Assembly (NCBI GenBank): GCA_001916965.1
Contig: MNTL01000047.1
Location: forward strand, 1-64,000
Direction: 5' to 3'
From: Roseburia sp. CAG:10041_57
GTDB taxonomy: Bacteria > Bacillota > Clostridia > Lachnospirales > Lachnospiraceae
Length of the DNA: 64,000 nucleotides
In this document: one piece after another, positions 43,533 to 53,689 of the stretch
Position numbering within the stretch: position 1 is the first letter of the stretch
How the letters are laid out: each line of letters opens with the position of its first letter
Translations under genes and position numbers: made by a program
The notes under the pieces: generated by a model
What the model was told of the DNA's origin: nothing
What the model saw: the letters and a program-made list of their open reading frames with translations, nothing else
Database searches by the model: none

Positions 43533-45614
43533 CTATTTTGATTCCTGTTCTACGCGATTTTTTACAAAACCGCAGGATTCATTGGCACATACCAGCTTAT
43601 TACCTTTAATCAGCATGATACTGCCACACCGTTCACATTTTTCATTTGACGGTCTCTGCCATACCATAAAATCACAATCAGGATTGTTCTCACATCCATA
43701 GTATTTTCTGCCTTTTTTCGTCTTACGGACAACAATGTCCTTACCACACTTGGGGCATGCCACACCGATCTTTTCAAAATATGGTTTGGTATTACGGCAT
43801 TCCGGGAATCCCGGACACGCCAGAAACTTACCATGCGGTCCGTATTTGATTACCATACGTCTACCGCATACATCACAGATTTCATCTGATTCTTCATCTG
43901 CAATCTTAATCTCTGCCAGTTCTTTCTCAGCCTTATTTACTGCCTCATCCAGATCAGGATAGAAGTTGGACACTACTGTCTTCCAGTCAATAACACCTTC
44001 TTCAACCTTATCCAGTAAAGTCTCCAGATTCGCAGTGAAATTCACATCTACAATAGAAGGGAAAGCATCCTTCATCATATTGTTCACTACTTCGCCAAGC
44101 TCAGATACATAGAGGTTCTTATCTTCCTTCACAACATAACGTCTTGCCAGAATTGTTGTAATTGTAGGTGCATAAGTACTTGGACGTCCAATTCCAAGTT
44201 CTTCAAGTGCACGTACCAGAGAAGCCTCTGTATAATGTGCAGGTGGCTGTGTGAAATGCTGCTTGGGTTCAAACTCAGACAGCTTCAGCTGTGTATCCTT
44301 CGTAATGTCCTTTACCAGTGTGTTGGATTCCTGTTTCTCATCCTCATCATCGCGATATACACTCATGAATCCATCATAAGCAAGCTTCGATGCTGCAACT
44401 GTAAAACGATGATTTCCGGCATCAATCTTCACTGAGGTCGTTTCATATCTGGCATTACTCATTCTGCTGGCTGTGAAACGCTTCCAGATCAGCTGGTAAA
44501 GTCTGAACTGGTCACGACTGAGTGAATCCTTGAGTTCAGCCGGTGTATAACGGATATTGGTAGGACGGATTGCTTCATGTGCATCCTGAATCTTCTGTCC
44601 ATTCTTCTTCTCCGTTGTATCCTGTGCCGCATACTCACTGCCATAAGTCTCAGTGATATAATCTCTTGCCATAGCTACAGCTTCTTCTGCCACTCTGGTA
44701 GAGTCAGTACGTAAATAGGTAATAATACCTACTGTTCCCGCATCTTTCAGTTCAACGCCTTCATACAGCTGCTGTGCCAGTCTCATTGTCTTCTGTGTAG
44801 AGAAGTTCAATACCTTGCTTGCCTCCTGCTGTAAAGTGGACGTTGTGAAAGGAAGCGGTGCTTTCTTGATTCTTTCACCCTTTTTAACATCTGTTACCTT
44901 GAAATCAGCGTCCTTCAGATCCTTGAGAATTTTGTTTAATTCCTCTTCTGAAGAAATGGCAGCTTTGCCTTCTGTGGTTCCATAATATTTCGCCACAAGC
45001 GGTTTCTTCTCACCCTTTATCTGGAAAAGTGCATCCAGAGTCCAATACTCTTCTGGAATAAACGCATTAATCTCATCCTCTCTGTCGCAGATGATACGAA
45101 GAGCAACTGACTGTACTCGACCTGCACTCAAGCCTCTCTTGATCTTAGCCCATAAAAGTGGTGAAATTCTGTAACCTACCATTCTGTCCAGTACTCTTCT
45201 TGCCTGCTGTGCATCTACAAGACTCGTGTTGATCTCTCTTGCATTTTTCAGAGATTCTTTTACCGCATTCTTGGTTATTTCATTAAATGTAATTCGGTAA
45301 ACCTTCTTGTCTGCAAGCTTTAGTGCTATATACAAATGCCAGGATATTGCTTCCCCCTCACGGTCAGGGTCAGTTGCGAGATAGACTTTTTCCGCCTTTT
45401 TCACTTCTTTGCGAAGTTTCGCCAGGATGTCACCTTTACCTCTGATAGTAATATACTTGGGTTCATAATCATGTTCAACATCAATACCTAACTGACTCTT
45501 TGGTAAATCACGTACATGTCCATTACTTGCCAGCACTTCATAATTACTACCAAGGAACTTTTTGATTGTTTTAACTTTCGCCGGTGACTCCACTATCACT
45601 AAATACTTTGCCAT
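43533..45614 (-). CDS. topA: DNA topoisomerase I
   Basis: 693 aa from ATG 45614 (MAKYLVIVESPAKVKTIKKF) with AAGGGG upstream. Toprim domain with VESPAK and ATDPDREGEAISWH; catalytic Tyr in GIITYLRTDSTRV; and three C-terminal zinc fingers (CDVCGRRM, CPKCGKDI, CERCGSIM). Relaxes negative supercoils. Own promoter. In Bacillus subtilis topA is also a few genes upstream of codY. Confidence 0.97.
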   Translation of the reverse strand: MAKYLVIVESPAKVKTIKKFLGSNYEVLASNGHVRDLPKSQLGIDVEHDYEPKYITIRGKGDILAKLRKEVKKAEKVYLATDPDREGEAISWHLYIALKLADKKVYRITFNEITKNAVKESLKNAREINTSLVDAQQARRVLDRMVGYRISPLLWAKIKRGLSAGRVQSVALRIICDREDEINAFIPEEYWTLDALFQIKGEKKPLVAKYYGTTEGKAAISSEEELNKILKDLKDADFKVTDVKKGERIKKAPLPFTTSTLQQEASKVLNFSTQKTMRLAQQLYEGVELKDAGTVGIITYLRTDSTRVAEEAVAMARDYITETYGSEYAAQDTTEKKNGQKIQDAHEAIRPTNIRYTPAELKDSLSRDQFRLYQLIWKRFTASRMSNARYETTSVKIDAGNHRFTVAASKLAYDGFMSVYRDDEDEKQESNTLVKDITKDTQLKLSEFEPKQHFTQPPAHYTEASLVRALEELGIGRPSTYAPTITTILARRYVVKEDKNLYVSELGEVVNNMMKDAFPSIVDVNFTANLETLLDKVEEGVIDWKTVVSNFYPDLDEAVNKAEKELAEIKIADEESDEICDVCGRRMVIKYGPHGKFLACPGFPECRNTKPYFEKIGVACPKCGKDIVVRKTKKGRKYYGCENNPDCDFMVWQRPSNEKCERCGSIMLIKGNKLVCANESCGFVKNRVEQESK

Positions 45615-45665
45615 AAAGTTACCCCTTATCACATACAATTTGATGATTTTTTGTAATCGTGAACC

Positions 45666-45694
45666 ACTATACACCATATTATGCGGTGTTGCAA
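45666..45694 (-). promoter_or_regulatory. topA promoter
   Basis: Minus-strand -35 TTGCAA (45689-45694), 17-bp spacer, -10 TATAGT (45666-45671), about 50 bp upstream of the topA ATG. Confidence 0.72.
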
Positions 45695-45721
45695 GTAAAA
45701 TTAGTAAATTTCACGAATAAA

Positions 45722-46837
45722 CTACAATTCAGTCTTTCTAAGCAGACCTGACGACCTCTTCGCCAGTCCTGCAAGTTCAAGCTCTGTAATTCCTTTATAT
45801 ATCTGTGTTACAGAGTATCCATACTGCCGCCCTGCCAGGGCAGAAACAATATCTTCACTGGTGCAGGGAAGGACATCCAGTACAGCCAGTATGTGCTGTG
45901 CAAGCTCTGATATCTGTCTTCTTTTGACAGGCTCTGTTGTCAAAACCTCCTGCTGCCATCCCATATCTTTCATAATGTCCTCCGGGCTTGTTGCTGCCAG
46001 TGCTCCCTGTCTTAACAACTGGTTGCATCCCAGGCTTAATTGATCCGTACATCTTCCAGGAATCACATACACTTCCTTCCCCTGTTCCAGCGCCATATCC
46101 ACAGTAATCAGTGTGCCACTTTTGTGTCTGGCTTCTACTACAAGTACCACATCGGCAAGGGCGCTGATGATACGGTTTCTTTGTGGGAAAAGTCCTGCCC
46201 TGGGTGGTGTTGCGGGCTGATACTCTGACAGGATTCCACCTTTTTCTATGAGGTCATAATATAACCTGCTGTTAGACTCCGGATAAATTACATCTGCGCC
46301 ACATCCCAATACTCCGTAGGATATTCCTCCGGCATTGATTGCTGCCCTCTGACTGATGCCATCAATTCCCATTGCCATGCCACTGATTACGGTAATGCCA
46401 GCCTGTCCAAATCTTCTGGCAAATAATTCTGCCATACTCCTGCCATAGTCGCTATATCTTCTGGCTCCGATCATTGCTACCGCAGGATATGCAGAATCAG
46501 GAAGGCTTCCTTTATAATAAATGCCAAAAGGCGGATCTGGAATATTTTGCAGCTTCTGTGGATACGCCTTGCTTTTATAATATACATAAGAGATTCCCTG
46601 ATGCAGGTATGTCTCATATAAGGCATTCGGTTCTTTCAGTTTCCTGTGCTGCTGCCATACTGCCAATGTTTTTGCACCCAGTAAAAAGGCAATATCCGAA
46701 TCCGGCATCTCATATGCATTTCTGGCAGAACCTGCTGTTTCTACAAGCTGGTAACACCTGCTTCTTCCAAATCCTGGGATGGAATCCAGCCATGCAGCAT
46801 AGGGAATGTCCTGTGTTTCTTCTATATTATATGCCAT
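45722..46837 (-). CDS. dprA: DNA processing protein DprA
   Basis: 371 aa from ATG 46837, directly after the comM stop, with GGAGG 11 nt upstream. N-terminal SAM/HhH-type part (AAWLDSIPGFGRSRCYQLV), Rossmann-like core (VAMIGARRYSDYGR, ITVISGMAMGIDGISQRAA, FPQRNRIISALADVVLVVEA, SGTLITVDMALEQGKEVY), and a C-terminal winged helix. It loads RecA on incoming single-stranded DNA in transformation. Other competence genes are not seen here. Confidence 0.95.
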   Translation of the reverse strand: MAYNIEETQDIPYAAWLDSIPGFGRSRCYQLVETAGSARNAYEMPDSDIAFLLGAKTLAVWQQHRKLKEPNALYETYLHQGISYVYYKSKAYPQKLQNIPDPPFGIYYKGSLPDSAYPAVAMIGARRYSDYGRSMAELFARRFGQAGITVISGMAMGIDGISQRAAINAGGISYGVLGCGADVIYPESNSRLYYDLIEKGGILSEYQPATPPRAGLFPQRNRIISALADVVLVVEARHKSGTLITVDMALEQGKEVYVIPGRCTDQLSLGCNQLLRQGALAATSPEDIMKDMGWQQEVLTTEPVKRRQISELAQHILAVLDVLPCTSEDIVSALAGRQYGYSVTQIYKGITELELAGLAKRSSGLLRKTEL

Positions 46838-46841
46838 ATGT

Positions 46842-48392
46842 TCAGTTTCCTCCGTTCCAATACTTGGCATCATTGGTCCGGTAGCAGATTGCTTCTGCAA
46901 GATGCTCATATTCGATATCGTCAGTGCCATCCAGATCAGCTATTGTCCTGGCTACTTTTATAATTTTATGATAGGCACGGGCTGACAGATTCATCTGATG
47001 AAATGCCTGCTCCATCAGTTCCTGTTCTTTCTCTCCCAGAGGACAAAACTTTTTGATATCTCCAGAACTTAGTTCTGCGTTGAACCGATATTTTGTTCCT
47101 GTATAACGGATTCTCTGCTTTTCCCGTGCATGTAATACCCTCTGTCTGATTGCGGCACTGCTTTCATTATTCTGTGTTGTTGCAAGCTGGCGGATATCTA
47201 CTCTTGGTGTCTCTATGGCTACATCAATTCTATCCAGAATAGGACCAGAGATACGGTTTAAATATCTCTTCACTTCATTATCTGAACAACTGCACTTATT
47301 TCTATCCGGGAAGAAACCGCAGGGACATGGATTAAGTGCTGCAACCAGCATGAAATCCGCAGGATATGTGAAGCTTCCATATGTTCTGGCTATATGTATC
47401 TCTTTATCTTCCAGTGGCTGCCGCAGAATTTCAAGTGCTCCCCTTCGAAATTCCGGCAGTTCATCCATAAACAAGACACCTCGATGCGCCAGGGAGATCA
47501 CTCCCGGTTTGGGTATCCTGCCGCCCCCTGCCAGTGCCTGTTCCGAGATCGTATGATGTGGAGAAAGAAAAGGTCTTCTGGTAATCAGAGCTTTCTGCGT
47601 GTCCAACTGCCCTGCCACGCTGTAAATCGTAGATACTTCCAGACTTTCTTCCATAGTCAGGTCGGGCAGTATTGTAGGCAGGCGTTTCGCCATCATCGTT
47701 TTACCGGCTCCCGGCGGTCCTATCATCAGAATATGATGAAACCCTGCTGCCGCCACTTCCATTGCCCTTTTCACAGTCTCCTGCCCGTTAATGTCTGCAA
47801 AATCCACATCATAGGCATCTTCTCCTGTGTCTGTATCATTGTCATATTCAGCCGGTACAAGGAAGGAAGCTTTGTCTTTCTCCTGTAGAATCAAATAATC
47901 AATGGTCTCCTGTAAGGATCTCACGCCAATCACCTGAATATCCTTAATAATTGCACCTTCCTTTGCATTTTCCAATGGTACAATACACCTTTTATGCCCT
48001 TCCTGCTTCGCCTTTCGCACAATAGGCAGGATTCCTTTCACAGGCTTCACGGTTCCATCCAGTCCCAGCTCTCCTACAATCAACGTATCCTGTATGCGTT
48101 CTGCCAGCAGGTGTCCCAGTGAAACCAGCATTCCTACCGCCACAGGCAAGTCGTATGCGGCACCTTCCTTTCTCATATCTGCAGGAGAGATGCTCACCGT
48201 GATTCTTTTGGGTGGTATCTCAATACCGGTATTTTTAAGTGCGACCTTGACCCTTTCTTTGGCTTCCCGCACTTCATGATTTAATAAACCTACCATTTCA
48301 AAAGTGGGCATGCCTGTTGACACGTCCACTTCTACTGTAGCAATCAGACTGTCAATACCGCTGATTGCTCCTGTATAAATTTTACTATACAT
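46842..48392 (-). CDS. comM: YifB/ComM family AAA+ ATPase
   Basis: 516 aa. N-terminal Lon-protease-like domain (MYSKIYTGAISGIDSLIATV), Mg-chelatase-type AAA+ core with Walker A IGPPGAGKTMMAKRLP and Walker B GVLFMDELPEF, a Cys-rich stretch PCPCGFF, and a C-terminal Mg-chelatase domain. Characterised ComM is a helicase aiding branch migration in transformation. Paired with dprA, 4 nt apart. Confidence 0.95.
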   Translation of the reverse strand: MYSKIYTGAISGIDSLIATVEVDVSTGMPTFEMVGLLNHEVREAKERVKVALKNTGIEIPPKRITVSISPADMRKEGAAYDLPVAVGMLVSLGHLLAERIQDTLIVGELGLDGTVKPVKGILPIVRKAKQEGHKRCIVPLENAKEGAIIKDIQVIGVRSLQETIDYLILQEKDKASFLVPAEYDNDTDTGEDAYDVDFADINGQETVKRAMEVAAAGFHHILMIGPPGAGKTMMAKRLPTILPDLTMEESLEVSTIYSVAGQLDTQKALITRRPFLSPHHTISEQALAGGGRIPKPGVISLAHRGVLFMDELPEFRRGALEILRQPLEDKEIHIARTYGSFTYPADFMLVAALNPCPCGFFPDRNKCSCSDNEVKRYLNRISGPILDRIDVAIETPRVDIRQLATTQNNESSAAIRQRVLHAREKQRIRYTGTKYRFNAELSSGDIKKFCPLGEKEQELMEQAFHQMNLSARAYHKIIKVARTIADLDGTDDIEYEHLAEAICYRTNDAKYWNGGN

Positions 48393-48457
48393 ATGTCATA
48401 ACCTTTCTCTATTAAAGTATGGGTAGTTATAACATATCCGTGATTCCATCTCAAGCC

Positions 48458-48496
48458 AAATGTAAAAACTCGTACTGAAATGTAAAAACTCGTACT
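48458..48496. repeat. 19-bp tandem repeat at the sigK-like stop codon
   Basis: AAATGTAAAAACTCGTACT occurs at 48458-48476 and 48478-48496, one base apart. The second copy overlaps the sigma factor's stop codon. Confidence 0.9.
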
Positions 48497-49142
48497 AACG
48501 GACTCCTTTTTCCTCCAGTCCTTCTCTTAACTTCTCAAGTGCTCTCTTCTCAATCCTTGAGACATAACTCCTGGATATTCCAAGCATTGCACCTATTTCT
48601 CTCTGTGTCTTTTCATGACCGTTGATCAGTCCATAGCGAAGCATGATGATCTGTCGCTCTCTGGCATTTAACTTTTCGTTGATAAGTCCGGCAAGACCTC
48701 TTAATTTATCAGAGGTATCCAGCCTTTCCACCACATCAACCTGTTCCTGCACACATACCTCTAATAGATTGATCTCATTTCCCTCTTTATCCGTCCCAAT
48801 CGGTTCATACAGTGAAATTTCCCTCATGGTCTTCTTTCTTGCCCGGAACATCATCAGTAATTCGTTATCTATGCATTTTGCAGCATATGTCGCCAGTCTG
48901 CTGCCTTTTTCAGGTCTAAATGTCGAAATCGCCTTGATCAGCCCTATCGTTCCTATGGATATCAGATCCTCCATCTCTTCCCCGGCTCCTGCATACTTCT
49001 TGGCAACATGTGCTACCAGACGCAGGTTTCTCTCAATCAATATCCGGCGCGCCTCCAAAGCTGCCTGCCTGTCTTCGCTCTGCATGATCTGAAGATAACA
49101 AGCTTCATCCTTTGCTGATAATGGCTGTTGAAAGGTTTTCAA
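48495..49142 (-). CDS. sigK: sporulation sigma factor, SigK-like
   Basis: 215 aa if started at TTG 49142, with GGGGG 6 nt upstream; a second TTG at 49157 is possible. Begins near KTFQQPLSAKDEACYLQIM, the sigma-K mature-start pattern. Region 2: RNLRLVAHVAKKYAGAGEEM, EDLISIGTIGLIKAISTF, LATYAAKCIDNELLMMFRA. Region 4: QREIGAMLGISRSYVSRIEK. Sigma-K directs late mother-cell genes. There is no pro-sequence and no skin-type interruption. SigE/SigK are close relatives, so SigK is the likely but not certain identity. Confidence 0.85.
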   Translation of the reverse strand: MKTFQQPLSAKDEACYLQIMQSEDRQAALEARRILIERNLRLVAHVAKKYAGAGEEMEDLISIGTIGLIKAISTFRPEKGSRLATYAAKCIDNELLMMFRARKKTMREISLYEPIGTDKEGNEINLLEVCVQEQVDVVERLDTSDKLRGLAGLINEKLNARERQIIMLRYGLINGHEKTQREIGAMLGISRSYVSRIEKRALEKLREGLEEKGVR

Positions 49143-49229
49143 GGTACGCCCCCGCAAGTCTTTCTACTATTCTATGAGAAAAATACCCCTTCTGTGCCTT
49201 TCCACAAAATATAAATGCAAATTTACAGC

Positions 49230-50366
49230 CTAATCCAGCAGAAAATCTGCCATAATCACATTACTGACGTCTATCCCTTTCTCTGTAAGCCTGATATATC
49301 CATTCTGTCTTGTTAAATAACCTGTATTCTGCCATTTATTAAGTACACTTCCATAGATTTCTTCTATAAGATGTCCGTACAGAATCTGAAATTCAGATAC
49401 AGACACCCCCTGCATCATGCGAAGTCCAAGAAACATGAATTCTTCCATGCATTCTTTTGTATCCAGTTCATGACAATCTTCTTTTACCGACTGTTCCTGG
49501 CTGTTGAACTGTAGATACTGCTCCATATTCTCTGTATTTTTCCAACGGCAGTTCTCTACCATGGAAGACGCACCCAGACCAAAGCCCACATAATTGCCCC
49601 TTGTCCAATACACTGCATTGTGTCTGCACAATCTGCCATTTTTTGCATAATTCGATATTTCATATCTGTCATATCCATTCTGTGTCATCAGTTCTCTGGT
49701 CAGATGATACATACATCTGTCAGACTCTTCTTCCGGAATCGGTGGATATCTGTCGGGATGATCTCCCATAGGTGTGCCTTCTTCCAGAATCAGACTGTAT
49801 GCTGAAATATGCTCCGGTTCCAAAGCCAGCACTTTCTTTAATGTCTTTTCCCAGTCCTGTATTGACTGTCCAGGCAGTGAGGACATAAGGTCTATATTAA
49901 TGTTATCAAATCCCAGTTCTCTTGCATCCTGATAAACCTGTAGGAACTCTTCATAGGTATGAATCCTTCCCAGAATCCGCAGCAGGGAATCCTCTGTTGA
50001 CTGTAGTCCCAGACTTAGTCTGTTGATTCCCGCCTTTTTCAGTATCTGTAGTTTATTCCTGTCCGCAGTTCCCGGATTCATTTCCAGTGTCACCTCTGCA
50101 TCAGGTGATACCTGATAATACTGTCTTAATGTCTCCATACATTCTGCGATCTCTTCACCTTTCAGAATAGAGGGCGTTCCGCCTCCAAAGAACACAGTAT
50201 CTACAGAATATTCCTTATATTGCAGGGATTCCTGCATAATTTCCCTTTTGAGTGCTTCTACATATTGCTTTCTTGCAGCTTCTGTTGCAGGTGCTGATAA
50301 GAAATCACAATAATTACATTTATGCACACAAAAAGGGATGTGAATATATACGCTTAGCGTCTTCAT
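49230..50366 (-). CDS. hemW: radical SAM heme chaperone HemW
   Basis: 378 aa from ATG 50366 (MKTLSVYIHIPFCVHKCNYC) with GGGAGG 7 nt upstream. The cluster motif CVHKCNYC differs from the fourth-Cys CxxxCxxCxC form of HemN oxidases. Other motifs: FFGGGTPSIL, EMNPGT, INRLSLGLQS and the C-terminal HemN domain. It carries heme to acceptors rather than oxidising coproporphyrinogen. 22 nt after lepA, the usual pair in Firmicutes. Confidence 0.95.
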   Translation of the reverse strand: MKTLSVYIHIPFCVHKCNYCDFLSAPATEAARKQYVEALKREIMQESLQYKEYSVDTVFFGGGTPSILKGEEIAECMETLRQYYQVSPDAEVTLEMNPGTADRNKLQILKKAGINRLSLGLQSTEDSLLRILGRIHTYEEFLQVYQDARELGFDNINIDLMSSLPGQSIQDWEKTLKKVLALEPEHISAYSLILEEGTPMGDHPDRYPPIPEEESDRCMYHLTRELMTQNGYDRYEISNYAKNGRLCRHNAVYWTRGNYVGFGLGASSMVENCRWKNTENMEQYLQFNSQEQSVKEDCHELDTKECMEEFMFLGLRMMQGVSVSEFQILYGHLIEEIYGSVLNKWQNTGYLTRQNGYIRLTEKGIDVSNVIMADFLLD

Positions 50367-50388
50367 ACACATCCCTCCCACTTTCATT

Positions 50389-52206
50389 TTATTTATCGTC
50401 ATCCAGCTTTAATACAGCCATGAATGCACTCTGAGGAATCTCCACGTTGCCCACCTGGCGCATACGCTTCTTACCCTCTTTCTGCTTCTCCAGAAGCTTC
50501 TTCTTACGTGAAATATCACCGCCATAGCACTTGGCAAGTACGTCCTTACGCATAGCCTTTACTGTCTCACGTGCAATGATTTTGCCGCCAACAGCAGCCT
50601 GAATGGGAATCTCAAACAAGTGTCTTGGAATCTCATCCTTTAATTTTTCACACATCTTTCTGCCACGTTCATAAGCAGAATCCTTATGCACGATAAAGGA
50701 CAGCGCATCCACTTCTTCATGATTGATGAGAATATCCAGTTTTACAAGCTCTGCCTGTTCATATCCCTTGATATCATAGTCAAAAGATGCATACCCACGG
50801 GAGCGGGATTTCAATGCATCAAAGAAATCATAGATAATTTCATTCAACGGCAGCTCATATTTCAGAAGCGCACGGGTTCCCTCTACATATTCCATGCCAA
50901 GATAACGTCCTCTTCTCTCCTGACAAAGTTCCATAATAGAACCTATATACTCTGTTGTTACCATGACTTCAGCATTTACAATAGGCTCTTCCATATAATC
51001 AATCTCTGAAGGGTCAGGTAAATTGGATGGATTGGTCAGTTCTATCACATCTCCGTTAGTCTTATATACTTTATAAATAACGCCCGGCGCAGTCGTTACC
51101 AGGTCAAGATTATATTCCCGTTCCAGTCTCTCCTGAATAATCTCCAGATGCAGCAGTCCCAGGAATCCGCAACGAAATCCAAAACCAAGTGCAATTGATG
51201 TCTCCGGTTCATAATACAAAGAAGCATCATTTAACTGTAATTTCTCCAATGCATCACGTAAATCCGGGTATTTGGCTCCATCCGCAGGGTACAGACCACA
51301 ATATACCATGGACTGTACTTTCTTATAACCGGGAAGCGGTTCTTTGCAGGGATTCTCTGCATCTGTAACCGTATCACCTACCGCTGTATCCTTTACATTC
51401 TTAATAGATGCTGTAATGTAACCTACCATACCGGCTGATAATTCATCACAGGGAATAAACTGACCAGCACCAAAATAGCCTACCTCAACTACATCAGCAT
51501 TCGCTCCGGTCGCCATCATATGAATCTTCGTTCCCTTAGCCACTGTACCTTCCATGATACGGCAGAAAATGATAACGCCCTTATAAGAGTCATACAAAGA
51601 GTCAAATATCAAAGCCTGTAATGGATTATCCGCACTCCCCTTAGGTGCAGGGATCTTATGAACAATTGCCTCCAGCACTTCATCAATGCCTATACCGTTC
51701 TTTGCAGAAATCAAAGGTGCATCCTGTGCCTCAATTCCAATCACATCTTCTATCTCATTCTTCACCCATTCAGGCTGTGCGCTGGGCAGATCAATCTTAT
51801 TAATAACCGGAAATACATCCAGATCATGATCCAGTGCCAGATATACGTTAGCCAGTGTCTGTGCCTCGATACCCTGGGCAGCATCTACTACCAGAATCGC
51901 ACCATCACAGGCAGCCAAAGCTCTGCTGACCTCATAGTTAAAGTCAACATGTCCCGGTGTGTCAATCAGATTAAAAATATATTCTTCCCCATCCTGCGCC
52001 TTGTATACAGTTCTGACTGTCTGCGCCTTAATGGTGATACCTCTCTCCCTCTCGATATCCATGTTATCCAGTACCTGCTCCTGCATCTCTCTGCTGGTCA
52101 GCAGACCTGTTCTCTCTATAATTCTATCTGCCAAAGTCGATTTGCCATGATCAATATGTGCAACAATACAGAAATTTCTGATTTTACTCTGGTCTATATG
52201 TGACAT
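50389..52206 (-). CDS. lepA: elongation factor 4 (LepA)
   Basis: 605 aa. GTPase with G1 AHIDHGKSTLADRI, DTPGHVDF, NKID, then LepA-specific C-terminal domain ending VEIPQSAFMAVLKLDD. It acts on stalled or mis-translocated ribosomes. Strong TAGACA/TATAAT promoter upstream. Follows spoIIP and precedes hemW, as in Bacillus. Confidence 0.97.
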   Translation of the reverse strand: MSHIDQSKIRNFCIVAHIDHGKSTLADRIIERTGLLTSREMQEQVLDNMDIERERGITIKAQTVRTVYKAQDGEEYIFNLIDTPGHVDFNYEVSRALAACDGAILVVDAAQGIEAQTLANVYLALDHDLDVFPVINKIDLPSAQPEWVKNEIEDVIGIEAQDAPLISAKNGIGIDEVLEAIVHKIPAPKGSADNPLQALIFDSLYDSYKGVIIFCRIMEGTVAKGTKIHMMATGANADVVEVGYFGAGQFIPCDELSAGMVGYITASIKNVKDTAVGDTVTDAENPCKEPLPGYKKVQSMVYCGLYPADGAKYPDLRDALEKLQLNDASLYYEPETSIALGFGFRCGFLGLLHLEIIQERLEREYNLDLVTTAPGVIYKVYKTNGDVIELTNPSNLPDPSEIDYMEEPIVNAEVMVTTEYIGSIMELCQERRGRYLGMEYVEGTRALLKYELPLNEIIYDFFDALKSRSRGYASFDYDIKGYEQAELVKLDILINHEEVDALSFIVHKDSAYERGRKMCEKLKDEIPRHLFEIPIQAAVGGKIIARETVKAMRKDVLAKCYGGDISRKKKLLEKQKEGKKRMRQVGNVEIPQSAFMAVLKLDDDK

Positions 52207-52311
52207 AATCTTCCTCCATACTTCCTATATGTACTCTCGGAGTCTTCTAAATGAAGCATTCTGCGAATACATCTATCTGTCCTACACCTTCCGGTTGTCG
52301 CAATTGAATAG

Positions 52312-52341
52312 ATTATAACACATCAAAACCCTGATTGTCTA
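52312..52341 (-). promoter_or_regulatory. lepA promoter
   Basis: Minus-strand -35 TAGACA (52336-52341), 18-bp spacer, perfect -10 TATAAT (52312-52317), about 105 bp upstream of lepA. It would free lepA-hemW from the sporulation genes upstream. Confidence 0.7.
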
Positions 52342-52351
52342 CGTCTATCCA

Positions 52352-53689
52352 CTATTCCTGCATCTCTCCGCGCAACACCATGTCCAGTATGTGCGCCATG
52401 GGCAGGCACGCATTCATGGCTTCCTCCACAGTATTGGTCTGCGCTCCGAGTTCGATCAAAAGGCTTTTGGGTCTGTATTGGAGATTATATCTGTAACCTT
52501 TGAGATAACTTTTTCTGGTAAGACCCGGATAATATTCTTCTGCTGCCAGCTTCATCTGGAAAGCAAAAGCCAGATTCTCCTGTATGTACGGATTGGGAAG
52601 CGAGGTTATCTCCCCCCGCTCTTTGGTATAACTTAACCCGTTAAAAAACATAAAGCGTGCTACAGTCTTCCCCTGAACCTCTGTCACCAGCCTTACATCT
52701 TCTCTCATTTCATCCCTGTGCAGATCAATCATCACTTCTATGGAAGGATTCTGTGCCAGCACCTCTTCCAGCCCCTGCGCTGCGTTGGAATATGCATAAT
52801 CTCTGCTTTCCACATCATATTGACCCAGATGATGCAGTACATTATAGCCATACTGCTTCTGCAATATTGCGGTCAGATATTCGCCAACACCCATAATGGT
52901 ATCAGAAACATCCCCCGGTACAGAATCCGCATATGCCTCCTGAGAATGTGTATGATAGATCAGTATCTGAGGCGCTGTGGCATCCTGCTTCAGAGCCGCA
53001 TCATACCCCAGCAGCTTATCCACCTGCAATTTATCCATATCTATGCTGGTCGTGGCATCCTCTGTATAAAACTCCTTTTTGATAAACTGGGGATCTGTCA
53101 ATTGCTGTGGCAGATACGTTACTGCTTTTTCTTTTACCGGAACAAACTCTGTCCAGGACGCTCCTGTTGTCTGGGCGCTGTACTGATCCGGCTTCTGATC
53201 CGGCTCCTGTTCCTGCAGGGGTTGTTCTACCTCTGGATTCTGCTGATCTCTTAGAGCTTCTTCATTCTCTGCCTGTACAGAACGTTGCAGTGCATCTTCT
53301 TCATCCCTGGTCTGCTGTAATATGATAGAAGCATCATATACTGGTTCTGACTGCGTATACGCCATACAAGTCTCCTGCTCCTGCAGGAAAATGTATAATG
53401 GTATTCCCCTCCAGATTGCCCCACGGATCTGTTCTGCAAGATTGTCCTGATACCATCCATAATCTGCATAATTGAAGGAAGGGCACCATAGATCCATGCA
53501 CTTCCAGGACAATGCTTTATTCAGTCTGTCAGTCCATTGCGAATCCTCCCTGATTTCTGTTGATGCCTGTATGCCCAGACACAGGCATAGCAGGATCAAC
53601 AGCAATGTACTTATTCTATTCCTGATCTTCACCGAAATTCCGATTCCTCCTGTTCCCTTATAGGAAGGCTCATTCCCCATTCCATTCAT
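52352..53689 (-). CDS. spoIIP: stage II sporulation protein P (SpoIIP)
   Basis: 445 aa at ATG 53689; a GTG at 53632 is an alternative with AGGAGG 13 nt upstream. N-terminal transmembrane segment (ISTLLLILLCLCLGIQA), a Gln/Glu-rich linker, and the SpoIIP amidase-endopeptidase domain with zinc-site motifs ILIYHTHSQEAY, MIDLHRDEM and SLLIELGAQTNTVEEAMNA. With SpoIID and SpoIIM it degrades septal peptidoglycan in engulfment. Overlaps gpr by 20 nt. Confidence 0.93.
   Translation of the reverse strand: MNGMGNEPSYKGTGGIGISVKIRNRISTLLLILLCLCLGIQASTEIREDSQWTDRLNKALSWKCMDLWCPSFNYADYGWYQDNLAEQIRGAIWRGIPLYIFLQEQETCMAYTQSEPVYDASIILQQTRDEEDALQRSVQAENEEALRDQQNPEVEQPLQEQEPDQKPDQYSAQTTGASWTEFVPVKEKAVTYLPQQLTDPQFIKKEFYTEDATTSIDMDKLQVDKLLGYDAALKQDATAPQILIYHTHSQEAYADSVPGDVSDTIMGVGEYLTAILQKQYGYNVLHHLGQYDVESRDYAYSNAAQGLEEVLAQNPSIEVMIDLHRDEMREDVRLVTEVQGKTVARFMFFNGLSYTKERGEITSLPNPYIQENLAFAFQMKLAAEEYYPGLTRKSYLKGYRYNLQYRPKSLLIELGAQTNTVEEAMNACLPMAHILDMVLRGEMQE

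Noticed and set aside
45722..48392. dprA-comM as a complete competence locus
   Set aside because: These two genes are widespread in non-competent bacteria; no uptake pilus or ComEC genes are seen here.
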